From Azospirillum sp. TSO35-2 (GTDB taxonomy: Bacteria > Pseudomonadota > Alphaproteobacteria > Azospirillales > Azospirillaceae): a stretch of DNA of 64,000 nucleotides. The DNA lies in the NCBI RefSeq assembly GCF_003116095.1, contig NZ_LGRA01000008.1:138077-202076 (forward strand), written 5' to 3'. Position numbers and translations under genes: made by a program. Under the pieces are notes generated by a model. It did not search any database and was not told where the DNA came from. It was given only the letters and a program-made list of their open reading frames with translations. This document shows positions 9,340 to 20,610 of this stretch, in pieces (position 1 is the first letter of the stretch; the number at the start of each line of letters is the position of its first letter).

Positions 9340-9516
9340 CCAGCGGTTCGTGTTGCTGACAATGCATATTGCCGCATAGGGCTATGCGGACGCTGCATGG
9401 CTACCATTCAGCATTGGTAATACCACTTGGTGTGCGCCGCAGCATACTCTGCCCTTGCCCATTCTCGGGGCGTTTCCTCCCTAAACTTGAAGGCCGCGCT
9501 TGTCGCGGCCTTTTTT
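9340..9516 (+). ncRNA. Candidate small RNA in the intergenic region before bluB
   Basis: The 354 bp between the GGDEF-EAL gene and bluB hold no convincing protein gene. On the plus strand there is a perfect 8-bp hairpin (CCGCATAG/CTATGCGG, 9372-9389), a weaker ACCA/TGGT hairpin, then an unpaired TTTCCTCCCT stretch, which is complementary to ribosome-binding sites, and finally a strong terminator. This layout resembles alphaproteobacterial trans-acting sRNAs. The 5' end and promoter are not defined, so the start given is approximate. Confidence 0.35.
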
Positions 9517-9520
9517 CTTT
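9490..9520 (+). terminator. Rho-independent terminator
   Basis: A G+C-rich stem (GGCCGCG with CGCGGCC, small loop) is followed by a run of T residues on the plus strand. No plus-strand protein gene precedes it, which is the main reason to suspect a small RNA here. It also lies just beyond the 3' end of the minus-strand bluB group. Confidence 0.75.
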
Positions 9521-9553
9521 TGGGGAGGACGACGGGGTGGGCCGACGCGCCGC

Positions 9554-11542
<1,989 letters not shown>

Positions 11543-11550
<8 letters not shown>

Positions 11551-12340
11551 GATTGGCCTGCTGCGCCGGCAGCCAGTCCAGCGCCGGGCGCAGCCGCACC
11601 ACCTCGCCGATGACGATGATCGCCGGCGGCTCCAGCCCGCTCGCCGCCAGATCGGCGACGCAGGCGCCGAGGCTGGTGACCAGGGTCTTCTGGCCGGGGG
11701 TCGTCGCCTCCGTCACCACGCCGACCGGCGTGCCGGCGGGCAGGCCGCCGGCCATCAGCTCCGCCGCGATGGTCGGCAGCGCCTTCCACGCCATGTAGAG
11801 GATCAGCGGCGCCCCGGTCGCCGCCAGCGCCCGCCAGTCCGGCCCGCCGCCCAGCGAATGGCCGGTCGCCAGGATCACCGCCTGGTTGGTGTCGCGGTGG
11901 GTCGCCGGGATGCCGGCGTAGGCCGGGCCGGCGATGCCCGAGGTCAGGCCCGGCACGATGCGGAAGGGGATGCCGTGGGAGGCCAGCGCCTGCGCCTCCT
12001 CGCCGCCGCGGCCGAAGACGAAGGGGTCGCCGCCCTTCAGCCGCAGCACCCGGTGGCCCTCCTGCGCCAGTTCGATCAGGCGGTTGGTGATGTCGTCCTG
12101 GTGGGCGGAGGGCCGGCCACCGCGCTTGCCGGCGAACTCCAGCCTTGCCGCCGGGCTGGCCAGTGCCATGATCCGTTCACCGACCAGCGCGTCGTGGACG
12201 ATGACGTCGGCTTGCCGTAGACCTTGCAGCGCCAGCAGGGTCAACAGCCCCGGGTCGCCGGGGCCGGCGCCGGCCAGCCAGACGCTGCCAGGGGCGAAGG
12301 GGACCTGAACGGATTCGGGAATGGACGACTCAAACGACAT
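11543..12340 (-). CDS. cobA: Uroporphyrinogen-III C-methyltransferase
   Basis: A 265-residue SUMT that methylates uroporphyrinogen III at C2 and C7 to give precorrin-2, the entry step to B12. The tetrapyrrole methyltransferase motifs are VWLAGAGPGDPGLLT at the N terminus, LRLKGGDPFVFGRGGEE, and VPGLTSGIAGPAYAGIPATHR. It lacks the CysG oxidase/chelatase domain, so it is the stand-alone type. The only usable start is the ATG at 12340, which lies inside the first codons of the divergent cbiD reading frame; no good ribosome-binding site is visible. Confidence 0.9.
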
Positions 12341-13550
12341 GGACGCGGACTCGGGTTCGGAGAGGAACGGGGGCGCGGAGGCGAACGGGGCGGACGGCAG
12401 CGGTGGCACGCCGGAGCATGCTACACCCTTGCGCCGCGGCTGGACGACGGGAACCTGCGCCACCGCGGCGGCGCGGGCGGCGGCCGAGGCGCTGTTCGGC
12501 AACGACTTTCCCGACCCGGTCACCGTGACCCTGCCCGGCGGCCAGACGCCGGCCTTCGCGCTGGCGGTCACCGGGCGCGGCGAGGGGCCGGAGGGGCCGT
12601 GGACGGCGGCCGGCGTGGTGAAGGACGCTGGCGACGACCCCGACGTGACCCACGGCGCGCTGGTGCGGGCCCGGGTGTGGCGCGGCCCGGCCGGCAGCGG
12701 CGTCGGCTTCTGCGCCGGCCCCGGCGTCGGCACCGTGACCCTGCCCGGCCTGCCGCTGCCGGTCGGCGAGCCGGCGATCAACCCGGTGCCGCGCCGCATG
12801 ATCGCCCAGGCGGTGGGGGAGGCCGCGGCGGCGGCCGGCCAGCCCGCCGACCTGGTGGTCGAGATTGGGGTGGAGAATGGCGAGCAGCTCGCCAAGCGCA
12901 CGATGAACGGGAGGCTCGGCATCCTCGGCGGCCTGTCGATCCTGGGGACGACCGGCATCGTCGTGCCCTATTCCTGCGCGGCCTGGATCGCGTCGATCCA
13001 GCGCGGCGTCGACGTGGCCCGCGCCGCCGGCCTGACCCACGTCGCCGCCTGCACCGGCGACGCGTCGGAACAGGCGGTGGTCGCGCGCTATGGCCTGACC
13101 GAGCAGGCGCTGATCGACATGGGCGATTTCGTCGGCGGCACGCTGAAGTATCTGCGCCGCCACCCGCTCCCGCGCCTGACCCTGTGCGGCGGCTTCGCCA
13201 AGTTCGGCAAGCTGGCGCGCGGGCTGATGGACCTGCACTCCAAGCGCAACAGCGTCGACCTCGACTGGCTGGCCGACCGGCTGGCCGAGCTGGGCGCCGG
13301 GCCGGAGCTGGTCGCCGACGCGCGGGTCGCCAACACCGCCGCGCAGGTGCTGGGCATGGCCGAGGCCGCCGGCCTGCCGCTGGCCGACCATGTGGCGGAG
13401 CTGGCACGGCAGGCGGCGCAGGCGGTGCTGGAGGATGCGCCGGTGGCGGTCGAGGTGCTGGTCACCGACCGCCAGGGCTGCATCGTGGGTTGTGCGCCCT
13501 CTCCCGCCCCGGGAGAGGGAGGGGACCCGCGCGGAGCGCGGGGAGGGTGA
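12321..13550 (+). CDS. cbiD: Precorrin-5 C1-methyltransferase, CbiD type
   Basis: CbiD methylates C1 of the ring-contracted macrocycle. The conserved protein begins at LRRGWTTGTCATAAARAA and includes GVENGEQLAKRTMN and VPYSCAAWIASI. The first 36 codons are Gly/Glu/Asp-rich and unconserved; starts at 12321, 12339 or a TTG at 12429 are possible, and only the last avoids overlap with cobA. The last 18 or so residues are encoded by a palindromic repeat that also supplies the stop. CbiD is the enzyme of the cobalt-early pathway, but here it replaces CobF beside CobG and CobN, a combination known in some aerobic producers. Confidence 0.9.
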   Translation: MDDSNDMDADSGSERNGGAEANGADGSGGTPEHATPLRRGWTTGTCATAAARAAAEALFGNDFPDPVTVTLPGGQTPAFALAVTGRGEGPEGPWTAAGVVKDAGDDPDVTHGALVRARVWRGPAGSGVGFCAGPGVGTVTLPGLPLPVGEPAINPVPRRMIAQAVGEAAAAAGQPADLVVEIGVENGEQLAKRTMNGRLGILGGLSILGTTGIVVPYSCAAWIASIQRGVDVARAAGLTHVAACTGDASEQAVVARYGLTEQALIDMGDFVGGTLKYLRRHPLPRLTLCGGFAKFGKLARGLMDLHSKRNSVDLDWLADRLAELGAGPELVADARVANTAAQVLGMAEAAGLPLADHVAELARQAAQAVLEDAPVAVEVLVTDRQGCIVGCAPSPAPGEGGDPRGARGG

Positions 13551-13652
13551 GGGGTTAGGCAAGAATCCCGAACCGGATGGTTCCTTGGCGCACCCCTCAC
13601 CCTTCCCAAGCTTCGCTTGGGCCCCTTCCCTCTCCCGGGGCGGGAGAGGGTG
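13497..13652. repeat. G+C-rich palindromic repeat, copy 1
   Basis: A long imperfect inverted repeat between the convergent ends of cbiD and cobM. The outer arms are built on CCCTCTCCCGCCCCGGGAGA and its complement; shorter hairpins (for example AAGCTTCGCTT) sit inside. The left arm provides the last codons and stop of cbiD. It probably ends transcription from both sides. Similar elements occur near 16931, 19731, 24031, 36641 and 57389. Confidence 0.8.
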
Positions 13653-13675
13653 ATGTTTTCCGGGGAAGAGGAAAA

Positions 13676-14437
13676 TCACTCCCCCAGCCCCCGGTAGCGG
13701 CGGACGTGGCTGCCGTCGTACAGTGCGCTGCAGCGGAAGTCCTCGTGCCCCAGGGCCGGGCCGACCAGGATCAGCGCGGTGCGCTCCATCGGCGAGGCGG
13801 CGACCTGTCCGGCGATGTCGGCCAGCGTGCCGCGCAGCACCCGCTCATCGGGCCAGGTCGCGCGGTAGACCACCGCCGCCGGGCAGTCGGCGCCGTAGAG
13901 CGGGGTCAGCCGTTCCACCACGCTGGCGATGACGTGGATCGACAGGTGGATCGCCAGCGTGGCGCCCGACGCGCCCAGCACCTCCAGCGTCTCATTCGCC
14001 GGCATGGCCGAGGCACGGCCTTCGGTGCGGGTCAGGATCAGCGTCTGGCTGACCTCCGGCAGGGTCAGTTCCCGCCCCAGCGCGGCCGACGCCGCGGCGA
14101 AGGCCGGCACGCCGGGGGTGATGGTGTAGGGGATGCCCAACTCGCGCAATGCCCGGGTCTGCTCGCCGAGCGCGCTGTAGACCGACAGGTCGCCGGAGTG
14201 CAGCCGGGCCACGTCCTGGCCCGCCGCGTCGGCGGCCTTGAACTCGGCGACGATGGCGTCGAGCGTCAGCGGCGCGGTGTCGACGATGCGGGCGCCGGGC
14301 GGCGCGTGGGCGATGATCTCCTTCGGCACCAGCGAGCCGGCGTAGAGGCAGACCGGGCAGGCGGCGATCAGGTCGCGGCCGCGCAGCGTCAGCAGGTCGG
14401 GGGCCCCCGGTCCGGCGCCGATGAAATGGACGGTCAT
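13676..14437 (-). CDS. cobM: Precorrin-4 C11-methyltransferase
   Basis: A 253-residue SAM-dependent class III methyltransferase that converts precorrin-4 to precorrin-5. It opens with [20 protein letters not shown], which forms the SAM-binding start, has [11 protein letters not shown] and [16 protein letters not shown] in the middle, and keeps the late ALILVGPAL strand. It overlaps the end of cobE by 4 bp and is the last gene of the group cobL-cobE-cobM. Length and motifs are standard. Confidence 0.94.
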   Translation of the reverse strand: MTVHFIGAGPGAPDLLTLRGRDLIAACPVCLYAGSLVPKEIIAHAPPGARIVDTAPLTLDAIVAEFKAADAAGQDVARLHSGDLSVYSALGEQTRALRELGIPYTITPGVPAFAAASAALGRELTLPEVSQTLILTRTEGRASAMPANETLEVLGASGATLAIHLSIHVIASVVERLTPLYGADCPAAVVYRATWPDERVLRGTLADIAGQVAASPMERTALILVGPALGHEDFRCSALYDGSHVRRYRGLGE

Positions 14438-14898
14438 GAACGGGTCTCCGACAACGGAACGAAGGGCAGGGCAACAGCGGGCAGGGCGAGCGCCACGGTG
14501 GCGCGCGGGGTGGAGCGGCGGGGCAGCAGCAGGCCTGATCCCGGCCCGGCCGCCGCCAGCGCCGCCGCCTCCGCGACCGAGGCGAGGCCGACCGCCGCCA
14601 AAACGGTGGCGGAGCGGGTGTGGACGCGGTCCTGCGCCGCCAGCATCGCGTCCTCGCCGATGAAGCGCAGCGGCAGGCCGAGCGCGCGGGCGGCCTCGGC
14701 CAACCCCGGCTCGTCGGCCTTCAGCGCCGGGGCGGCGAGCGCGGCCCGTTGGCGGGCCTCGTCGGGCACGGCGGCGGCGTCGAAGGCGTCGGCGACCAGG
14801 GTGGCGATCTCCTCCCAGCCGCAGCCGCGGCGGCAGCCGAGCCCGACGAAGACCGGGCCGAACAGCCGCGAATCATCGGCCATCATCAGGCGGTCCAT
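14434..14898 (-). CDS. cobE: Cobalamin biosynthesis protein CobE (CbiG C-terminal-like)
   Basis: A 154-residue protein matching the C-terminal domain of CbiG, called CobE in aerobic producers. It has the [16 protein letters not shown] opening, a central [16 protein letters not shown] stretch and an EAAAL segment near the end. Its exact step is not settled; it is genetically linked to ring methylation and contraction. I chose the ATG at 14898, which overlaps the end of cobL by 13 bp; an in-frame ATG at 14931 would lie deeper in cobL. Confidence 0.85.
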   Translation of the reverse strand: MDRLMMADDSRLFGPVFVGLGCRRGCGWEEIATLVADAFDAAAVPDEARQRAALAAPALKADEPGLAEAARALGLPLRFIGEDAMLAAQDRVHTRSATVLAAVGLASVAEAAALAAAGPGSGLLLPRRSTPRATVALALPAVALPFVPLSETRS

Positions 14899-16133
14899 GC
14901 CACCTCCGCTTGGGGCTTTTCCACCCGCCACAGCGTGACCGGCATCAGCGGGCGCCAGCCGCGGAAGCCGCCGACCGCCGAGGCGCGCGACACCGCGATC
15001 TGCGACAGCTCGCCGCCGAAGCGCTTATGGGCGTCGATCAGCACCGCCTCGCTCTCCAGCGTCACCGCGTTGGCGGCGAGGCGCCCGCCGGGGGGCAGCG
15101 CGCTCCAGCAGGCATCGAGCACGCCGTCGGCGGTCAGGCCGCCGCCGATGAAGACCGCGTCGGGCCGCTCCAGCCCCTCCAGCGCCGCCGGGGCCTTGCC
15201 GCGCGCCAGCGTCAGGCCGGGCACGCCGAAGGCGGCGGCGTTGGCGAGGATGCGGGCGATGCGCTCCGCGTGATGCTCGACGGCGACGGCGCGGTTGGCC
15301 GGGTCGCGCAGCATCCACTCGATGCCGATCGAGCCCGAGCCGGCACCGACGTCCCACAGCAGTTCGCCCCGGCGCGGCGCCAGGAAGGACAGGGTAACGG
15401 CGCGGATCTCGCGTTTGGTGATCTGGCCGTCATGGTCGAACCAGTCGTCGGGCAGGCCGGGCGCCAGCGGCAGCACGCGGGCGTCGGCGGCGGCGACGCA
15501 GTCCAGCGCGATGGTGTTGAGATCGGCGACGCGCTCGGTGCTCCAGGTGTCGGCGGTGGCCTCCAGCCGGGCCTCGCGCGGGCCGCCCATCGCCTCCAGC
15601 ACGCTCAGGCGGGAGGCGCCGAAGCCGCGCGCCCGCAACAGCGCCGCCAGCGTGGCCGGAGTCGTTCCGTCCCAGGAAAGAACCAAAAGCTTTGCGTTCG
15701 GTTGCAGATGCGGAACGACCAGCTCCAGCGGGCGGCCGTGCAGGGTCAGGCACCGGCAGTCCTGCAGCGGCCAGCCCAGCCGCGCGGCGGCGAGGCTGAA
15801 GGCGGAAGGCGCGGGAATCACCATCGTTTCCGCAGCCGGAACGAGGCGCGACAGCGTCGCCCCAACCCCGTACCAGGACGGATCGCCGCTCGCCAGCACG
15901 CACACCCGCTGCCCGCGCCGAGCCAGCAGGCCGGGAAAGGCGTCGGTCATCGGCGACGGCCACGCGACTCGTTCCTGTCCCGCAACGGCCGGCACCAGTC
16001 CGAGATGGCGGGTGCCGCCATAAAGCACGGCGGCGTGCTCGACCGCGGCGCGGGCGGCGGGCGACAAACCGTCCCAGCCATCCTCTCCGATGCCGACGAT
16101 GGTGAGCCAACGGGCGGTTCCCATGCTATCCAT
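14886..16133 (-). CDS. cobL: Precorrin-6Y C5,15-methyltransferase (decarboxylating)
   Basis: A two-domain enzyme of about 415 residues that methylates C5 and C15 and removes the C12 acetate carboxyl to give precorrin-8X. The N-terminal half is CbiE-like (LTIVGIGEDGWDGLSPAAR, LASGDPSWYGVG); the C-terminal half is a CbiT-like Rossmann methyltransferase with LLWDVGAGSGSIGIEW and FIGGGLT. The start is at 16133 or 16124. Only about 35 bp separate it from the divergent cobK, so both promoters must be compact or overlap the genes. Confidence 0.93.
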   Translation of the reverse strand: MDSMGTARWLTIVGIGEDGWDGLSPAARAAVEHAAVLYGGTRHLGLVPAVAGQERVAWPSPMTDAFPGLLARRGQRVCVLASGDPSWYGVGATLSRLVPAAETMVIPAPSAFSLAAARLGWPLQDCRCLTLHGRPLELVVPHLQPNAKLLVLSWDGTTPATLAALLRARGFGASRLSVLEAMGGPREARLEATADTWSTERVADLNTIALDCVAAADARVLPLAPGLPDDWFDHDGQITKREIRAVTLSFLAPRRGELLWDVGAGSGSIGIEWMLRDPANRAVAVEHHAERIARILANAAAFGVPGLTLARGKAPAALEGLERPDAVFIGGGLTADGVLDACWSALPPGGRLAANAVTLESEAVLIDAHKRFGGELSQIAVSRASAVGGFRGWRPLMPVTLWRVEKPQAEVAWTA

Positions 16134-16167
16134 GGCGCCGATCCTGACAAACGGGGAGGGGGACGCG

Positions 16168-16908
16168 GTGCTGAAGGCGCTGATTCTGGGCGGCACGACC
16201 GAGGCGACGGCGCTGGCGAAGCGGCTGGCCGGCCATCCGCGCATCGACGCCCGCGTGTCGCTGGCCGGACGGACGAAGAACCCGGTGCTGCCGCCGCTGC
16301 CGACCCGCATCGGCGGCTTCGGCGGGGCGGAGGGCTTGGCCGACTATCTGCGGGCCGAGGGCATCGCCGCGGTGATCGACGCCACCCACCCCTTCGCCGC
16401 GCAAATCTCCGCCAATGCCGCCCTGGCCTGCGCGCGGGCCGGCGTGCCGTTGCGGCTGCTGACCCGCCCGGCCTGGGCGGCCGGGCCGCGCGACCGCTGG
16501 ATCGCCGTGCCGGACATGGCGGTCGCGGCGCTGGCCGTGCGCGACCTGGGCGACGCGGTGTTCCTGACCATTGGCCGGCAGGAGGTCGCGGCGTTCGAGG
16601 CGACGCCCGACAAGCGCTACCTGATCCGCGCCGTCGACCCGCCGGAACCGATGCCGGCCCTGCCCCGCGCCACCCTGATCCTCGACCGCGGCCCCTTCAC
16701 GCTGGCCGGCGAACTGGCGCTGATGCGGGCGCATGGCGTCGAGGTTGTGGTCAGCAAGAACAGCGGCGGCCACGCCACCGACGCGAAGCTGGAAGCCGCG
16801 CGGGAATTGGGGCTGCCGGTGGTGATGGTCGAACGGCCGGCGGGCAATGGGGTGGCGGAACTGCGCGGCGTGGCCGAGGCGGTGGAGTGGCTGGAGGGGA
16901 TGGGCTAA
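16168..16908 (+). CDS. cobK: Precorrin-6A reductase
   Basis: A 246-residue NADPH-dependent reductase that reduces precorrin-6A to precorrin-6B. It shows the Rossmann-like start LKALILGGTTEATALAKRLA, the IDATHPFAAQISANA block and the late VVSKNSGG motif, which are diagnostic for CobK/CbiJ. The GTG at 16168 follows a strong GGGGAGGGGG site; earlier in-frame ATG codons overlap cobL and lack conservation. It is a lone plus-strand gene between two minus-strand cob groups. Confidence 0.92.
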   Translation: MLKALILGGTTEATALAKRLAGHPRIDARVSLAGRTKNPVLPPLPTRIGGFGGAEGLADYLRAEGIAAVIDATHPFAAQISANAALACARAGVPLRLLTRPAWAAGPRDRWIAVPDMAVAALAVRDLGDAVFLTIGRQEVAAFEATPDKRYLIRAVDPPEPMPALPRATLILDRGPFTLAGELALMRAHGVEVVVSKNSGGHATDAKLEAARELGLPVVMVERPAGNGVAELRGVAEAVEWLEGMG

Positions 16909-16930
16909 GGCTTCTGCCCCCTCGACCTTG

Positions 16931-17040
16931 GCCCCCACCCTAACCCTCCCCCGCTGGGCGGGGGAGGGGATTGCCGCCGCCATTGTGGAAATGCACCAGT
17001 CCCCCTCCCCCGCCCAGCGGGGGAGGGTCGGGGTGGGGGC
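16931..17040. repeat. G+C-rich palindromic repeat, copy 2
   Basis: An inverted repeat of about 110 bp in the gap between the convergent cobK and cobJ genes. Its arms (GCCCCCACCCTAACCCTCCC and complement) each contain a smaller CCCCCGC/GCGGGGG hairpin; a 30-bp unpaired centre separates them. It probably acts as a two-way terminator and is a diverged relative of the copy at 13497. Confidence 0.8.
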
Positions 17041-17072
17041 AAGTGTGTCCGACCAGCGACCGCCACCCATCC

Positions 17073-17861
17073 TCACCCCCGGTAATGCCGGGGCGTGTAG
17101 ACCCAGCTGCCGCCGTCGGCGCGCGGGACCAGACGCGTGTGCGAGGCGCCGATGATCACCAGCGTGCGCATGTCGGCCTGCTCCGCCTGCACCGCGCCCA
17201 GCGTGGTCACGGTCAGCGCCTCGTCCGGGCGGCCGATGGCGCGGCCCAGCACGATCGGAGTGTCGGGCGCGCGGACCTCGCGCAACGCGTCGAACGCCGC
17301 GCCCAACTGCCAGGGCCGGGCGCGCGAGATCGGGTTGTACAGCGCGATGACGAAGTCCGCCTCCGCCGCCAGCCGCAGGCGCTTCAGCACCACCTCCCAC
17401 GGCTTGAGGTTGTCGGACAGCGAGATGGCGCAGAAATCATGGCCCAGCGGCGCCCCGGCCCGCGCGGCGGCGGCCTGCATCGCCGACACCCCGGGATCGA
17501 CCGACAGCGGCACCGCGCGCCACGCCGCGGGCGCCTCCGGGTCGTCGAGCGCCTCGAACACCGCGGCGGCCATGGCGAAGATGCCGGGGTCGCCGCCCGA
17601 CACCACCGCGACCCGCCGGCCCTGCGCCGCCAGATCCAGCGCGAAGCGGGCGCGGTCCAGCTCCACCCGGTTGTCGGAGGCGTGGCGCACCTGCGGCCCG
17701 GCCGGCACGCGCTCGACATAGGGGAAATAGCCGACGAGGTCGGTGGCCTCGGCCAGGTCGCGCCGCGCCTCCGGCGTCAGCCAGTCCTCCGGGCCGGGGC
17801 CGAGCCCCACCACCTTCAGCCAGCCGCCTGTCTCCACTTTGACCGTCTCCTGGCCGCTCAT
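17073..17861 (-). CDS. cobJ: Precorrin-3B C17-methyltransferase
   Basis: A 262-residue methyltransferase that adds a methyl at C17 and drives ring contraction of precorrin-3B to precorrin-4. The SAM-binding start is LKVVGLGPGPEDWLTPEAR; the middle has VVSGGDPGIFAMAAAVFEAL and DPGVSAMQAAAARAGAPLGH; the end has IIGASHTRL. It lacks the extra iron-sulfur or CbiG parts seen in some fusions. It overlaps the stop of cobI by 4 bp and ends the group cobN-cobG-cobH-cobI-cobJ. Confidence 0.94.
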   Translation of the reverse strand: MSGQETVKVETGGWLKVVGLGPGPEDWLTPEARRDLAEATDLVGYFPYVERVPAGPQVRHASDNRVELDRARFALDLAAQGRRVAVVSGGDPGIFAMAAAVFEALDDPEAPAAWRAVPLSVDPGVSAMQAAAARAGAPLGHDFCAISLSDNLKPWEVVLKRLRLAAEADFVIALYNPISRARPWQLGAAFDALREVRAPDTPIVLGRAIGRPDEALTVTTLGAVQAEQADMRTLVIIGASHTRLVPRADGGSWVYTPRHYRG

Positions 17862-18598
17862 CCGCGCTTGCCCTCGCCCGGAATGACGATCTGCGAGAAG
17901 TAGGGGGCGACGTCCGGCGCCTCCAGGAACGGCATGAAGCGCTGCTCGTCCATGCTGGCGCGCTCGACGTACCAGGCGCGCTCGGCCAGACCGGCGGTGG
18001 CGATGGCGCGGCGGACCTTCGGCAGGTTCTGGCCCAGCTTCATCACCACCGAGGCGTCGGCCGCGGTCAGGGCGCGGACCAGCGCCTCCTCGTCCAGCGT
18101 GCCGGGGATCACCGACAGCACGTCGTCGCGCAGCATCAGCGGGCGCGGCAGCAGCGAGGCGCTGCACACCATGCTGGTGACGCCGGGCACCACCTCGGTC
18201 GGGAAGCGGGTCGACAGCCGCAGGAACAGATGCATGAAGGAGCCGTAGAAGAACGGATCCCCCTCGTTCAGCGCGGCGACCGAGCGGCCGGCGGCGAGAT
18301 GGGCCGCGATGCGCTCCGCCGATTCATCGAAGAAGGCTTCGATCTGGCGGCCATACTCCGGATGGTCGGGCGGCAGTTCCACCGTCACCGGGTAGACCAT
18401 CGGCAGTTCGATGTGGTCGGCGGTGATGGCGCCGTCGGCGATGCGGCGGGCATGGCCCTTGGTGCCGCGCTTGCAGAAATAGGCGACGACCGGGCAGGCC
18501 CCGATGGTGCGCACCGCTTTCAGCGTCATCAGCTCCGGATCGCCGGGGCCGACGCCGACGCCGTAAAGACGGCCGGGAGGGGTCAGGTCGCTGCTCAT
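17858..18598 (-). CDS. cobI: Precorrin-2 C20-methyltransferase
   Basis: A 246-residue SAM-dependent enzyme converting precorrin-2 to precorrin-3A, the first committed corrin step. Diagnostic stretches are YGVGVGPGDPELMTLKAVR, the LNEGDPFFYGSFMHL loop, and VPGVTSMVCSASLLPRPL. Both ends overlap neighbours by 4 bp (cobJ and cobH), which indicates tight translational coupling. Nothing unusual is seen. Confidence 0.94.
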   Translation of the reverse strand: MSSDLTPPGRLYGVGVGPGDPELMTLKAVRTIGACPVVAYFCKRGTKGHARRIADGAITADHIELPMVYPVTVELPPDHPEYGRQIEAFFDESAERIAAHLAAGRSVAALNEGDPFFYGSFMHLFLRLSTRFPTEVVPGVTSMVCSASLLPRPLMLRDDVLSVIPGTLDEEALVRALTAADASVVMKLGQNLPKVRRAIATAGLAERAWYVERASMDEQRFMPFLEAPDVAPYFSQIVIPGEGKRG

Positions 18599-19233
18599 TC
18601 GACGTCGCTCGCCAGGGCGTTGACGGCGGCGGCGGCCATGGCGCTGCCGCCGCGCCGGCCCCGGATCGCCAGATAGGGGACGCCGAAGGGGTTGGCGGCC
18701 AGCGCCTCCTTGCTTTCCATCGCGCCGACGAAGCCGACGGGGAAGCCCAGGATCGCGGCGGGTTTCGGCGCGCCGGCCGCCAGCCGCTCCAGCAGGTAGA
18801 ACAGCGCGGTCGGCGCGTTGCCGATGGCGACCACCGACCCGCCCAGTCGCTCGCCCCACAAATCGAGCGCCGCGGCGGAGCGGGTGTTGCCGATGGTCTT
18901 CGCCAGATCGGGCACGGCGGCATCGCGCAACGTGCAGACCACCGGGTTGTCGGCCGGCAGGCGGGCGCGGGTCACGCCGTGCGCCACCATCTCGCTGTCG
19001 CAGAGGATCGCGGCACCGTTGCGCAGCGCCGTCCGGGCGGCGGTGCCGACGTCGGTGGAGAACAGCAGGTCCCGGGCGGCGTCGACCATGCCGCAGGCGT
19101 GGATGACGCGCACCGCCACCGGCTTCAGGTCGTCGGGGATGCCGGACAGGTCGGCCTCCGCCCGGATGGTGGCGAAGGACTGGCGGTAGATGGCCGCTCC
19201 GTCGCGGATGTAGTCGTAGAGCGGCTCAGGCAC
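18595..19233 (-). CDS. cobH: Precorrin-8X methylmutase
   Basis: A 212-residue isomerase that moves the C11 methyl to C12, turning precorrin-8X into hydrogenobyrinate. The catalytic histidine is in VRVIHACGM; GNAPTALFYLLE and GFPVGFVGAMESKEAL are typical. I chose the GTG at 19233, which has GAGGAG seven bases upstream; this makes it overlap the end of cobG by 8 bp. Confidence 0.93.
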   Translation of the reverse strand: MPEPLYDYIRDGAAIYRQSFATIRAEADLSGIPDDLKPVAVRVIHACGMVDAARDLLFSTDVGTAARTALRNGAAILCDSEMVAHGVTRARLPADNPVVCTLRDAAVPDLAKTIGNTRSAAALDLWGERLGGSVVAIGNAPTALFYLLERLAAGAPKPAAILGFPVGFVGAMESKEALAANPFGVPYLAIRGRRGGSAMAAAAVNALASDVE

Positions 19234-20610
19234 CGGAAAACTCCTCAACAGACAGACCGGCGACGCAGGCGATCGCGTCGTCGGGGGACAGGCCGGCGCG
19301 CAACGGGGCGTCGCCGGGCTTGGCGTTGACGGCGACGTCATACAGCCCGTCGCGCGCCGTCAGCGTGACATCGGCGGCGCCGGGGTGGGCGCAGCCCTTG
19401 GCGCAGCCCGACACATGCACCATTCGGACACGGTCCAGCAAGGGGCCTGCGCGCTCCGCGATGGCGAGCGCGGTGGCGTGGGTGTCGGTGGTGCCGACGT
19501 CGCAGCCACGCACGCCGCTGCACGCCGTCAGCTTCAGGCGGCGGTCGGTGTGGCTGAGGATGGCGCCGCGGGCGCGCGCGGTGGCTTCGGCGTCCGCGGT
19601 CGGGTCGACGAGAAGGAGGGCGCGCCAGGGAGTGATGCGGATCTCGGTGCAGACGGACGCCAGGGCGGACAGGGTGGCGCAGGTCAGGCGGCCGAAGGGG
19701 AAGGCGACCACTTTTCCGACGCTGATTTCCTTCTCCTCTCTGGGGAGAAGGTTAGGATGAGGGGGTTCGGCGCCGCCGAAGATATCCATGAGGTGCGTCC
19801 CCCTCACCTTGATCCTCTCCCCGCTCTCAGCGGACCTTTGGTCCGCCTGCCGCGACAGCGCAAACTTCGTTTGCGCGAAAGCGGGGGGGAGAGGAGAAAT
19901 CGGTGTGGAGAGGCGCAAGATAAACGGTTCAACCCCAATCGCAGCCACCAGCCCCGCCATGCGGCGCGGCGGCTCGGGTTGTTCCGCGCGCAGGTCCAGG
20001 AAGGCGCGGCCGAGCGCCGAGGCCACATCCGCCACGTCCTCCGCCCGGCACAGCCCCAGCGGTGCCGCCTGCGCCAGCGTGCCGCCCAGCGACACCTGGA
20101 ACCGCCCGCCGTCCAGCGCGTCGAAGCGTACATCCGTGCTGCTGTCCGCCAGATGGCCGAGGCCGCCACCGCAGACCAGCCAGCCGAACTTCGGCGGCAG
20201 GCGGTGCAGTACGCTGTCCTCCGCCAGCCGTACGTCCAGTGTACGCGCCACCGGCCGTACGTCGACCCCGCACGGGTCGAGCCCGGCGGTGGGGGAGCAC
20301 AGGACGTTGCGGACCGCCTCGCTCGCCGCGTCGTCGGCGACGTAGCCCATCGCGCGCAGGGCGTCGGTCACCGGCCCGATCCCCTCCGAAGACACCCCGC
20401 GCACTTGCAGGTTGCCGCGGTGGCTGAGGTCGATCAGACCGTTGCCGTAACGATCTCCCAGCTCGGCGATGCGCCGGGCGTGGTCGGCGGGCAGCGCGCC
20501 GGCCGGCACGCGCACCCGCAGCAGGAAGCCGTCGCCGACCTCCATCGGCGCCAGCACGCCGGGGCAGGTGCCGCGGCGGCGTGGCTGGTTGCGTGTCGAC
20601 AGGATGCCGG

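Noticed and set aside
16931..17040. A CRISPR-like repeat pair in the palindromic region
   Set aside because: There are only two inverted arms, not direct repeats with spacers, and no cas genes are present.
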